Part shown: piece after piece, positions 56,728-64,000 of the stretch
Position numbering within the stretch: the first letter of the stretch is position 1
Layout: each line of letters opens with the position of its first letter
Source of the DNA: UBA1181 sp963619325
GTDB taxonomy: Bacteria; Bacteroidota; Bacteroidia; Bacteroidales; Paludibacteraceae
Direction: 5' to 3'
Assembly: GCA_963619325.1 (NCBI GenBank)
Contig: CAVEVQ010000005.1
Span: 1-64,000, forward strand
DNA length: 64,000 bases
Notes under the pieces: generated by a model
Seen by the model: the letters and a program-made list of their open reading frames with translations, nothing else
Told to the model about the DNA's origin: nothing
The model's database searches: none
Made by a program: the position numbers and the translations under genes

Positions 56728-59700
56728 ATGCAAAACAAGGGATTTGTTAAGTTGATTGCAGTGGCCTTTGCGGTTATCTGTCTTTTCTATCTTTCATTCA
56801 GCCTTGTCTCTGCTTATTACACCAATAAAGCAGAGAAGTTGTATGGAGAGGGAACGCCAGAGTGCCAGGCTTACCTTGATTCATTGTCGGGAGAAAAAGT
56901 TTGGCTCGGTTGTTACACTTTGAAAGAGTGTCGCGAGAACGAGTTGAACTTAGGTTTGGACCTCAAGGGTGGTATGAATGTGGTGATGGAGGTTTCGGTA
57001 GCCGACATTTTGAAGTCCTTGGCTGGTACGCAGAGCGAAACTGAGTCGTTCGGTAAGGCTATGAAATTGGCAAAGGAGAAGCAGTTGACAAATCAACGTG
57101 ATTTCGTAGACCTATTCGCAGAATCATTTAAAGAGGCCAATCCAGGAGAGCCGTTAGCTTCAGTCTTCTCGACTTACGAGTTGCGAGACAAAGTGAACGC
57201 AGCTTCGTCGGATGCTGACGTGGTAAAAGTGTTGAAAGAAGAGGTTGCTGCCGCAATCGACAACTCTTTCAACGTGCTTCGTTCACGTATCGACCGTTTT
57301 GGTGTTGTTCAACCTAACATCCAAAAATTGGATATCGCAGGTCGTATCTTGATAGAGATGCCTGGTGTTAAAGAGCCAGAACGTGTTCGCAAACTTCTTC
57401 AGGGAACAGCCGATTTGGAGTTTTGGGAGACTTTCGAGTTCGGCGAGATTTACAACGCTATGGTCGCTGTGAATAATATGGCAAGAGACCTTTCAAAGGT
57501 TGGAAATAACAACCAAGAAGAGATTGCTGACACTGCGGTTCAAGTTGCTGAGAATAAAACAGCTCTTGATAGTTTGATGGCGGTTAACGATGCTGACTCT
57601 ACGTTAGCAAGTCAAGAGGCTCAGAATTGGGCTAAGGAGAACCCTTTGTTCTCGATCATGCAGATGAACGTAGACGCACAGTCTGGTCGAGTTGGTGCAG
57701 GTCCACTTATTGGTTATGTGCATGCAAAGGATACAGCCAAGGTATCTGAATATTTCCGATTGGCTAAAGAAAAGAGATTGCTTCCTAATGGTTTGCAACC
57801 AAAATGGTCTGTAAAGGCTATTGATAATGCAGGAAATTGGTTTGAGTTGATTGCGATCAACTGCAAAAAGAGAGACGGAAAGGCTCCTTTGACAGGTTCT
57901 GTCATAACAGATGCTCGTGCTGACTTTGCTCAGTATTCTTCTGCTTCAACAGTAAGTATGGAGATGAATCAAGAGGGCGCACAGGCGTGGGCTCGTCTGA
58001 CAAAGGAAAATATTGGCAAATGTGTTGCTATTGTCCTTGATGGTTATGTCTATTCTTATCCTCGTGTCAATGATGAGATTACGGGAGGGCGTTCTGAAAT
58101 ATCTGGACGTTTTGATGTTCAAGAGGCAAAAGACTTGGCTAATGTCTTAAAGTCTGGTAAAATGCCTGCTCCAGCGCATATTGTACAAGAGGATGTTGTG
58201 GGTCCGTCTTTGGGTCAGGAGGCTATTACGGCAGGTATGATTTCATTCATCGTTGCTTTCGTAATGGTTTTGGCATACATGATTTTCTACTATGGAATGG
58301 TGCCTGGAATCGTCGCAGATATTGCTTTGCTTTGTAATGTGTTCTTTATCTTCAGTGTGTTAGCTTCGTTCAAGGCGGTATTGACATTGCCTGGTATTGC
58401 AGGTATCGTGTTAACCCTTGGTATGGCGGTTGATGCAAACGTGTTGATTTATGAGCGTATACGAGAGGAGCTTCGCACAGGAAAGCCAATCAAACGTGCG
58501 TTGAATGAAGGTTATAGCAATGCGTTGAGTGCGATTATTGATTCAAACGTGACAACTGTTTTGACCGGATTCATCTTGTTCGTGTTCGGTACAGGTCCTA
58601 TAAAGGGATTCGCCACTACGTTGATTATTGGTATTTTCTGTTCTTTCTTCACTGCGGTGTTCATCTCTCGTCTGATTTTCGAGTGGTTGTTGAGCAAAGA
58701 GGGTAAGTACGATAATTTGAAGTTCATTACTAAGATAACGGAAAACTGGTTCCAAAACACGAAGATTGATTTCATCGCCAAGAGAAACATTTTCTTTGGA
58801 ATTTCAGGGGTATTACTTGTTATTGGTTTGATTTCGTTGGGCATCAATGGAATGAAGAAGGGCGTGGATTTCTCAGGAGGTCGTAACTACATTGTTCGTT
58901 TCGAGCAGCCTGTTTCAACGGTTGAAGTTGCGGATATGTTGCAAGGTGCTTTTGAGGAGAGTGGCGTTTCTGTCATTACAATCGGTGATCCAAGTCAGGT
59001 TCGTATTACAACCAACTATAAGATTAACGAAACCGATCAGAGTATAGATGCTCAAGTTGAGGGACTTATCTACAATGGCGTCAAGAGTCTACTAAACGAA
59101 AATGTGACAGAGGAGATGTTTGTAAAACGTTACGTTGTAGACAATGGTTCTGTTCGTCTTTCAAAAGCAGATGATGCTTCAACGTTCGGTTTGCAAAGCT
59201 CTCAAAAGGTAGGTCCAACTATGGCAGACGACATCAAAACTTCTGCTGTGTGGGCGGTCTTGATTTCGCTCATTGCTATTGGACTTTACATTTTGATTCG
59301 TTTCCGCAACATATCCTTTAGTATCGGTGCGGTCGTTGCATTGACTCATGACACGTTGTTCATATTTGGTTTGTTCTCGCTTTTGCAGAACATTATGCCA
59401 TTCTCAATGGAGATAGACCAGTCTTTTATCGCCGCTATTTTGACCGTCATTGGTTACTCTATCAACGATAAGGTGGTTATCTTTGACCGTATTCGTGAGA
59501 ATATCGGTTTGCATCCTAAAGCGGAAATTAGAGGTACTATCAATTCGGCGTTGAATTCGACCTTGAGTCGTACGTTCAGTACGTCAATGAGTACGTTGGT
59601 CGTATTGATTGTTATCTTTTTCTTCGGGGGTGAAACAATTCGAGGATTCATTTTTGCAATGTTGATTGGTGTAATCGTGGGAACTTATTCATCATGGTTC

Positions 59701-59784
59701 ATTGCCACTCCAGTTGCTTATCTCTGCTTGAAGAAGTTTAAGAAAGCTCCTAAGAGTGAAACTGTTGTCGCAGAAAACAAATAG
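56728..59784 (+). CDS. secDF: protein translocase SecDF fusion
   Basis: The 1,018-aa inner-membrane protein joins SecD and SecF and pulls exported proteins across the membrane using the proton gradient. SecD part: N-terminal helix, LGLDLKGGMNVVMEVS, long periplasmic P1 domain with DGYVYSYPRVNDEITGG, then a helix bundle with TLGMAVDANVLIYERIREEL. SecF part from about 665: GVDFSGGRNYIVRF and the second bundle with ILTVIGYSINDKVVIFDRIREN. Twelve membrane helices are expected. Fusion is normal in Bacteroidota. It has its own promoter; ispG follows after a terminator and a separate promoter. Confidence 0.97.
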   Translation: MQNKGFVKLIAVAFAVICLFYLSFSLVSAYYTNKAEKLYGEGTPECQAYLDSLSGEKVWLGCYTLKECRENELNLGLDLKGGMNVVMEVSVADILKSLAGTQSETESFGKAMKLAKEKQLTNQRDFVDLFAESFKEANPGEPLASVFSTYELRDKVNAASSDADVVKVLKEEVAAAIDNSFNVLRSRIDRFGVVQPNIQKLDIAGRILIEMPGVKEPERVRKLLQGTADLEFWETFEFGEIYNAMVAVNNMARDLSKVGNNNQEEIADTAVQVAENKTALDSLMAVNDADSTLASQEAQNWAKENPLFSIMQMNVDAQSGRVGAGPLIGYVHAKDTAKVSEYFRLAKEKRLLPNGLQPKWSVKAIDNAGNWFELIAINCKKRDGKAPLTGSVITDARADFAQYSSASTVSMEMNQEGAQAWARLTKENIGKCVAIVLDGYVYSYPRVNDEITGGRSEISGRFDVQEAKDLANVLKSGKMPAPAHIVQEDVVGPSLGQEAITAGMISFIVAFVMVLAYMIFYYGMVPGIVADIALLCNVFFIFSVLASFKAVLTLPGIAGIVLTLGMAVDANVLIYERIREELRTGKPIKRALNEGYSNALSAIIDSNVTTVLTGFILFVFGTGPIKGFATTLIIGIFCSFFTAVFISRLIFEWLLSKEGKYDNLKFITKITENWFQNTKIDFIAKRNIFFGISGVLLVIGLISLGINGMKKGVDFSGGRNYIVRFEQPVSTVEVADMLQGAFEESGVSVITIGDPSQVRITTNYKINETDQSIDAQVEGLIYNGVKSLLNENVTEEMFVKRYVVDNGSVRLSKADDASTFGLQSSQKVGPTMADDIKTSAVWAVLISLIAIGLYILIRFRNISFSIGAVVALTHDTLFIFGLFSLLQNIMPFSMEIDQSFIAAILTVIGYSINDKVVIFDRIRENIGLHPKAEIRGTINSALNSTLSRTFSTSMSTLVVLIVIFFFGGETIRGFIFAMLIGVIVGTYSSWFIATPVAYLCLKKFKKAPKSETVVAENK

Positions 59785-59814
59785 TTTTATTTTCCATAAT
59801 CGTTTTTAATGAGG

Positions 59815-59848
59815 GAAGGTTGGCCTTTAACGGTCAGCCTTCTTTTCT
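59815..59848 (+). terminator. Terminator after secDF
   Basis: GAAGGTTGGCC and GGTCAGCCTTC pair with wobbles around a TTTAAC loop, then a TTTT-C-TTT tract. Confidence 0.7.
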
Positions 59849-59878
59849 TTGTAAATGAAGTATAAAGCATTAACTTTG
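59848..59878 (+). promoter_or_regulatory. Promoter of ispG
   Basis: TTTG (59848-59851), 19 bases, TAACTTTG (59871-59878): an exact Bacteroidota promoter. The -33 element sits in the T-tract of the secDF terminator. Leader about 22 bases. Confidence 0.8.
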
Positions 59879-59905
59879 TTCTGTTTATGTGCTAATAGAT
59901 AGGTC

Positions 59906-61753
59906 ATGAAGAAAAATATGATAAAAATAGGACGTTATCAGTTAGAGGATGAATCCTCTGCGTTGTTCTTATACAATCGAAGAAACACTATGCCTGTTGT
60001 GGTTGGTAGGATTGGCATTGGTGGAGAAAATCCAATTAGAATACAGTCAATGGCGAATACAGACACCAATGATACTGTGGAAAGCGTGGCACAAGCGTTG
60101 CGCATTGAAGCAGTAGGAGGTGAATTGGTGAGATTCACTGCGCAGGGAGTAAAGGAGGCTACTAATCTGAAAAATATACGAGAGGAGTTGAATAGCAAAG
60201 GCTCTAATGTACCTTTGGTGGCTGACATTCATTTTAATCCGCAGGCTGCCTTTACGGCGGCACAGTATGTTGAAAAAGTACGTATCAATCCTGGAAATTT
60301 TGTAGATAAAGTACATACACAGCAACGATTTGATTATACTAAGGAGGAGTATCGGCAGGAAATTGAGAAAATTAAGGAGAAACTCTATCCGTTGTTGGAT
60401 CTTTGTAAAGGAAAGGGAACGGCCATTCGTATTGGTGTTAATCATGGGTCCTTGTCTGATAGAATATTGTCAAAATATGGAGACACTCCGCAAGGGATGG
60501 TGGAGTCGTGCATGGAGTTCTTGAGGCTCTGCGTAGCATACGATTTTTATTCTGTGGTTATCTCTATCAAAGCATCAAACACTGTGATTATGGTGGAGAC
60601 GGTTCGTCTGTTGGTTGATACGATGAAGAAGGAAAATATGAAATTCCCGCTTCATTTGGGAGTGACGGAGGCAGGCGATGGCGAGGATGGACGTGTGAAA
60701 TCTGCTATTGGAATCGGGGCATTGTTACAAGATGGAATTGGCGACACTGTCCGTGTTTCCCTCAGTGAAGCACCCGAAAATGAGATACCTGTAGCTCGCA
60801 AATTGGTCGACTACATCGTTTCAACAGCAGGTGTGCGTACTAATCCAGATGATAAAATCTTCAAGATGTCCAGGTTTTATAGTCCATATTCATACAAAAG
60901 GAGAAGTACGAAAGCACTGGAGATTATAGGTGGAGACAATGTACCTGTAGTGATCGCCAACCGAGAAGGATTTACAGCCGATTTTGCCCTTGATAAGAAT
61001 GGAATGTTGACGCGAGAAGGGAATGTCTATCCTGTTGTACCGATAGCAACCATTCCATTTGCCTTTGGAGAGTACAAAGAAAGAGTGAAGTTTGCGGTTG
61101 CAAACATCCATGATTTTCATGATTTGAAGGATTTATCTTTTTTAGATGAAAAAACAGTTATTATACTGGATGCCTACGGATACCCTGCCCAACGAGATGG
61201 AATCAATGGACAGAGAGAGTTTATCCACAAGATGATGAACATGGGACTGAAGAACCCGGTCATTATTCGGAGACGCTATGAAGAGGAAGAGGATTTAGAA
61301 AATTTACGCATAAAAGCGGCGGCTGATTTCGGTTCGTTTTTTATTGATGGCTTAGCGGATGGGATATGGATCGAAGCTCCAAGGATAGATCAAAAAGAGG
61401 TGTTGTCGTTGATGTATGCGATTCTGCAAGGGACAAGGACTCGTTTTTCCAAAACAGAGTACATTTCGTGTCCGAGTTGTGGTAGAACTCTTTTCAATTT
61501 AGAAAAGACTATCGCGAAGATAAAGGAAAGAACCAACCATTTGAAAGGATTGAAAATCGGTGTGATGGGTTGCATTGTCAATGGCCCTGGTGAGATGGCA
61601 GACGCTGACTATGGTTACGTTGGAGCAGGACGGGGAAAAGTTACTTTGTACAAAGGACAGACTCCGGTGGAGCATAATATTCCTGAAGACAATGCAGTAG
61701 AGCGTTTGATTCAGCTGATTAAAGATAATGGAGATTGGGTGAATCCGAAGTAG
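59906..61753 (+). CDS. ispG: 4-hydroxy-3-methylbut-2-en-1-yl diphosphate synthase, long form
   Basis: This is the [4Fe-4S] enzyme of the MEP isoprenoid pathway that converts MEcPP to HMBPP. The 615-aa chain is the long form with an inserted middle domain, as in Bacteroidota, Chlamydia and plants (short form about 370). N-terminal TIM barrel segments include IRIQSMANTDTNDT, VPLVADIHFNP and RIGVNHGSLSDRIL. The cluster ligands are the two Cys in CPSCGRT near 520-525 and the Cys in MGCIVNGPGEM near 555. NGPGE is the conserved active-site loop. It is a single-gene unit from a consensus promoter. Confidence 0.96.
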   Translation: MKKNMIKIGRYQLEDESSALFLYNRRNTMPVVVGRIGIGGENPIRIQSMANTDTNDTVESVAQALRIEAVGGELVRFTAQGVKEATNLKNIREELNSKGSNVPLVADIHFNPQAAFTAAQYVEKVRINPGNFVDKVHTQQRFDYTKEEYRQEIEKIKEKLYPLLDLCKGKGTAIRIGVNHGSLSDRILSKYGDTPQGMVESCMEFLRLCVAYDFYSVVISIKASNTVIMVETVRLLVDTMKKENMKFPLHLGVTEAGDGEDGRVKSAIGIGALLQDGIGDTVRVSLSEAPENEIPVARKLVDYIVSTAGVRTNPDDKIFKMSRFYSPYSYKRRSTKALEIIGGDNVPVVIANREGFTADFALDKNGMLTREGNVYPVVPIATIPFAFGEYKERVKFAVANIHDFHDLKDLSFLDEKTVIILDAYGYPAQRDGINGQREFIHKMMNMGLKNPVIIRRRYEEEEDLENLRIKAAADFGSFFIDGLADGIWIEAPRIDQKEVLSLMYAILQGTRTRFSKTEYISCPSCGRTLFNLEKTIAKIKERTNHLKGLKIGVMGCIVNGPGEMADADYGYVGAGRGKVTLYKGQTPVEHNIPEDNAVERLIQLIKDNGDWVNPK

Positions 61754-61768
61754 TTGACGATTATAGAG

Positions 61769-61811
61769 AATGAGGGAAGGCTTCCTACATTGTCGGGAGC
61801 TTTCCCTCATT
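61769..61811. terminator. Bidirectional hairpin between ispG and the Rpn-type gene
   Basis: AATGAGGGAAGGCTTCC (61769-61785) pairs with GGGAGCTTTCCCTCATT (61795-61811), 17 pairs including two G-U wobbles, between convergent genes. Confidence 0.8.
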
Positions 61812-61855
61812 TCCATAATAATTTGTTTGTTGATTATTTCTGAAGAGAGGGGAGT

Positions 61856-62845
61856 CTATCCTTTTCGCATTACTTCCCTTAGTCTCTCCACGCTCACGTT
61901 TGTGATTTTCGCTATTTCTTCCACCGACAATCCTGTCTGTAGCATGGATTGAGCCATGGAGCGAATCATTTGGCTTTGCTCATCCAACTTTTGGTTCTGC
62001 TCATTTAGCCTTTGGTCCTGTTCATCCAACTTCCTGTCTTTTTGCTCCAATGCTTGTTCTTGTTCGTCCACCTTCTTCCCCAATGCTTTCAGCTTTGCGT
62101 CTCGGCTGTCAATCTCGGAGAAGAACTCCTCCTCGACGTCCATCTGGCGGCGGAGGTCCGCGGAGGCGGACGCCATCATCAGTTTCTTGATGACGTACTG
62201 CATCTCGGAGTTTCCGGAGTATTCGCTGTCGTCAATCTGTATGGTCTGTCGGTCTCCTTCCGACACGTTGGACTGGTCGAAGATGCTGAGTATCTGCTCC
62301 AAGCGGTTGCTGACGTGCCCGTGCAGGAGCGGAATCTGGACGATGACGCTCTCGTGCTTCAGACTGTCGACGAACGGGTCTGGCAGACCTTTCTTCACCT
62401 CGTTCCCATCATAGTCCTCGTATCGATGGTTGACATACAGAATGGGCGCTTCAATGTCGCCCACACAGTGTCCCAACAAGTAGACGGCCACCATCGGGAT
62501 TCCGACGTTGTTGCCGTTCTCGTCCTTCTTGATGTTTTCCTTGTTGGCGTATTGCTGACCGAGATATTGTCTGAAACGGTATGTTTCGGAGGGCAACCAT
62601 GTTTTCTGCAGTTCGATGAGCATCAGGGTCTGTACCCCGTCTTCGTCCTCGACCGTTGCGGCGAAGTCGATTCGGAAATAGGATATTTCGTCTCTGTTGG
62701 TGTTGGCGTACTCGTGTCTTCTGCGTTCCGTCTTCACCACGTTCTTTTTAAGCAGGGCAGAAAGCAGCACTCTCGCCACGCGGTCGTCCTCCATCAGGAA
62801 CTTGAACACCGTATCGTATATTGGGTTGGCTATTGTGATTTTCAT
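61856..62845 (-). CDS. Rpn/PD-(D/E)XK nuclease-family transposase-like protein
   Basis: The 329-aa protein starts IANPIYDTVFKFLMEDDRVAR and contains RIDFAATVEDEDG followed by LMLIELQKTW, an E-x-Q/K-type PD-(D/E)XK core: Asp in RIDF and E-L-Q-K in place of E-x-K. The Rpn family has nuclease activity and has been linked to recombination and phage defence. After about 260 there is a heptad coiled-coil (KLDEQDQ, RLNEQNQ, KLDEQSQ) and a small HTH-like end (TGLSVEEIAKITNVSVERLREV). Base composition differs from the neighbours: the 60 bases 62101-62160 contain 38 G/C. That suggests recent acquisition. No inverted terminal repeats were found. A large antisense frame here is a shadow of its GC-rich sequence. 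Confidence 0.87.
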   Translation of the reverse strand: MKITIANPIYDTVFKFLMEDDRVARVLLSALLKKNVVKTERRRHEYANTNRDEISYFRIDFAATVEDEDGVQTLMLIELQKTWLPSETYRFRQYLGQQYANKENIKKDENGNNVGIPMVAVYLLGHCVGDIEAPILYVNHRYEDYDGNEVKKGLPDPFVDSLKHESVIVQIPLLHGHVSNRLEQILSIFDQSNVSEGDRQTIQIDDSEYSGNSEMQYVIKKLMMASASADLRRQMDVEEEFFSEIDSRDAKLKALGKKVDEQEQALEQKDRKLDEQDQRLNEQNQKLDEQSQMIRSMAQSMLQTGLSVEEIAKITNVSVERLREVMRKG

Positions 62846-62865
62846 AATCTTATCAGTTTAAAATG

Positions 62866-62916
62866 TTGCACACAAAACATAAAACAAAGGTAGCGAAATA
62901 GTGTGCAATATACAAA
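62866..62916 (-). promoter_or_regulatory. Promoter and flanking inverted repeat of the Rpn-type gene
   Basis: Minus strand TTTG (62913-62916), 20 bases, TACCTTTG (62885-62892). An exact inverted repeat, TTGCACAC (62866-62873) and GTGTGCAA (62901-62908), brackets the -7 element, so a repressor could occupy it. Confidence 0.55.
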
Positions 62917-62981
62917 TTCTATGATTTGAATCTTTGTTGTAAAAATATTGAATTCTTTTTCACAAATTCAAAAGAACATTG

Positions 62982-62989
62982 TACATTTG
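62982..62989 (+). promoter_or_regulatory. -7 promoter element of the his operon
   Basis: TACATTTG matches TAnnTTTG. Transcription would begin near 62995, about 14 bases before the leader-peptide ATG. Confidence 0.6.
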
Positions 62990-63008
62990 CAGAGTAAAAG
63001 TAGATTCT

Positions 63009-63053
63009 ATGACAAATAAATTTCATCATCACCATTTCTTTTATCAGCGATAA
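63009..63053 (+). CDS. his operon leader peptide
   Basis: The reading frame encodes MTNKFHHHHFFYQR and stops at TAA 63051-63053. Four consecutive histidine codons (CAT CAT CAC CAT, 63024-63035) followed by Phe-Phe-Tyr are the classic sign of an attenuation leader: low charged tRNA-His stalls the ribosome here. The stop codon abuts the first arm of the antiterminator. Too short for ordinary gene finders. Confidence 0.88.
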   Translation: MTNKFHHHHFFYQR

Positions 63054-63120
63054 AATCGGTGAGCGATGGGGTTATGCAGAATAATGAGGCTTGCCGATTT
63101 TCGGTGAGCCTATTTTTTTT
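63053..63120 (+). promoter_or_regulatory. his operon attenuator (terminator and antiterminator)
   Basis: Arm 2 is AAATCGGTGAGC (63053-63064) and arm 3 is GCTTGCCGATTT (63089-63100); they pair over 12 bp with two G-U. Arm 4 TCGGTGAGCCT (63101-63111) pairs with AGGCTTGCCGA (63087-63097) over 11 bp, also with two G-U, and is followed by A and eight Ts. TCGGTGAGC is identical in arms 2 and 4, so arm 3 can pair with only one. A ribosome stalled at the His codons leaves arm 2 free and the antiterminator forms; a ribosome at the stop codon covers arm 2 and the terminator forms. Confidence 0.85.
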
Positions 63121-63177
63121 GAAAATAGATTAAAAAGTTTAAAATAACGAGTTCGCAATAATAAAATTAAAAGTAGT

Positions 63178-64000
63178 ATGTTAAGAATTGCAGTTCAGGC
63201 TAAAGGCCGTTTGTTCGACGAGACAATGACAATGCTCGAAGAGTCTAGTATCAAGGTTAGTTCTGGTAAGCGCACTCTTCTTGTGCCCGCTTCCAATTTT
63301 CCTGTCGAAATCCTTTACTTGCGCGATGACGATATTCCACAGGCTGTGGCTAGTGGTATCGCAGATGTCGGTATCGTGGGAGAAAACGAGTTCGTTGAAC
63401 GACACGAGAACGCAACTCTTATCAAACGTCTCGACTTTAGCAAATGCCGTCTTTCTCTGGCAATTCCTAAGGCTGAGGACTACCAAGGGTTGGAATGGTT
63501 CAATGGTAAGAAGATAGCGACCTCATATCCTTATATTCTTCAAAATTTCTTAGACAAGAACAATATTAAGGCTGATATCCACGTCATCACGGGTTCTGTT
63601 GAGATTGCTCCTGGTATCGGTTTGGCGGATTGTATCTTTGATATCGTCAGCTCCGGCAGTACTTTGGTAAGTAATAACTTGAAAGAGGTTGTGGTTGTCT
63701 TGAAATCGGAGGCTGTGCTTATTGGCAACCCTGATTTGAGCGAAGAGAAGAAGGAAATTCTGAATGAGCTATTGTTCCGTTTCGACTCGTACAAGAACGC
63801 AGAAGGCAAGAAATATATTATTTTGAACATAGAAAATTCAAAAATTAATGAGGTCTGTAAACTGCTTCCTGGTATGAAATCTCCAACTGTAACTCCTCTT
63901 GTTAAAGAAGGTTGGTCTTCTCTCCACTCCGTAATTGAGGAAAAGACGTTTTGGGATATCATCAGCCAGTTAAAGGCGTTGGGTGCAGAGGGAATCCTCG
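63178..64000 (+). CDS. hisG: ATP phosphoribosyltransferase, long form (3' end outside window)
   Basis: This is the first enzyme of histidine biosynthesis, condensing ATP with PRPP. It starts at ATG 63178 with LRIAVQAKGRLFDETMTMLEE. GIADVGIVGENEF and the PRPP-site segment GLADCIFDIVSSGSTL are present. From about 205 the C-terminal ACT-like regulatory domain of the long form follows (KYIILNIENSKINEVCKLLPG). The window ends after 274 codons, about ten residues short of the usual long-form length. It follows the attenuator by 57 bases and is likely the first gene of the his operon. Confidence 0.95.
   Translation, partial: MLRIAVQAKGRLFDETMTMLEESSIKVSSGKRTLLVPASNFPVEILYLRDDDIPQAVASGIADVGIVGENEFVERHENATLIKRLDFSKCRLSLAIPKAEDYQGLEWFNGKKIATSYPYILQNFLDKNNIKADIHVITGSVEIAPGIGLADCIFDIVSSGSTLVSNNLKEVVVVLKSEAVLIGNPDLSEEKKEILNELLFRFDSYKNAEGKKYIILNIENSKINEVCKLLPGMKSPTVTPLVKEGWSSLHSVIEEKTFWDIISQLKALGAEGIL

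Noticed and set aside
61856..62845. Insertion sequence around the Rpn-type gene
   Set aside because: No terminal inverted repeats or target-site duplications are visible at its edges; the only inverted repeat brackets its promoter.
62012..62893. A 293-residue plus-strand open frame opposite the Rpn-type gene
   Set aside because: It is a shadow: the minus strand carries a recognisable PD-(D/E)XK core and coiled-coil, and GC-rich sequence keeps the opposite frame open. The plus-strand translation shows no family motif.
1..64000. CRISPR array, prophage or integrated conjugative element
   Set aside because: No regularly spaced direct repeats, no integrase or phage structural genes, and no conjugation genes other than a single TraO-like barrel were found.

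Overview
The window looks like chromosomal DNA of a Bacteroidota member, most likely order Bacteroidales. Three things support this. Promoters match the Bacteroidota -7 element TAnnTTTG, in several cases with TTTG at -33. Secreted proteins carry type IX secretion (T9SS) C-terminal sorting domains. Family content is typical of the group: SecDF fusion, DUF4290-murA, long-form IspG, Porin_10-type porin, nspC-type polyamine synthesis and pyruvate:ferredoxin oxidoreductase. The PFOR points to an anaerobe. I cannot place it at genus level from sequence alone.

Layout. 1-2.9 kb: 3' end of a tRNA-Thr, an aspartate kinase and nspC (carboxynorspermidine decarboxylase). 2.9-7.6 kb (minus strand): a lipoprotein, tRNA-Leu(GAG), tRNA-Gly(GCC) and nifJ/PFOR. 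7.8-15.3 kb (minus strand): a seven-gene operon for an acyl/polyene-type product, with ketosynthase, ACP, two hotdog dehydratase-like proteins, a thioesterase, an MMPL exporter fused to a methyltransferase-like domain, and an FAD-dependent desaturase/isomerase-like enzyme. 15.5-18.4 kb (minus strand): DUF4290, murA and an orphan cytosine-5 DNA methyltransferase. 18.8-20.0 kb: a split HipA kinase (HipS+HipT) without a HipB gene. 20.2-23.1 kb: a T9SS-exported GH74-like protein. 23.2-28.7 kb (plus strand): NfeD-type protease, M16 peptidase, DUF2238 membrane protein and porin. 29-33.5 kb: a T9SS type-B surface protein whose start is separated by a one-base frameshift at an A8 tract. 33.5-36.6 kb (minus strand): TPR protein, lipoprotein and aroE. 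36.9-42.3 kb (plus strand): SUMF1-domain protein, WG-repeat protein and the bifunctional (p)ppGpp enzyme. 42.3-44.2 kb: an OmpA-family protein with PorE-like architecture. 44.6-56.5 kb: a three-gene surface operon (TraO-like barrel, lipoprotein, 3,488-residue T9SS protein). 56.7-61.8 kb: secDF and ispG. 61.9-62.8 kb: a GC-rich Rpn/PD-(D/E)XK-type gene. 63.0-64.0 kb: a histidine attenuator and the start of hisG.

The observations I rate highest are five. First, a complete histidine-operon attenuator before hisG: a leader peptide with four consecutive His codons and a duplicated 9-base segment making mutually exclusive terminator and antiterminator. Second, two dehydratase-like proteins in the lipid/pigment operon, one keeping the FabZ-type His and the other the Glu, suggesting one composite active site. 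Third, the MMPL-methyltransferase fusion in the same operon. Fourth, the HipS-HipT pair lacking HipB. Fifth, the giant-protein surface operon. Functions are assigned by recognising motifs by eye; no database search was run.
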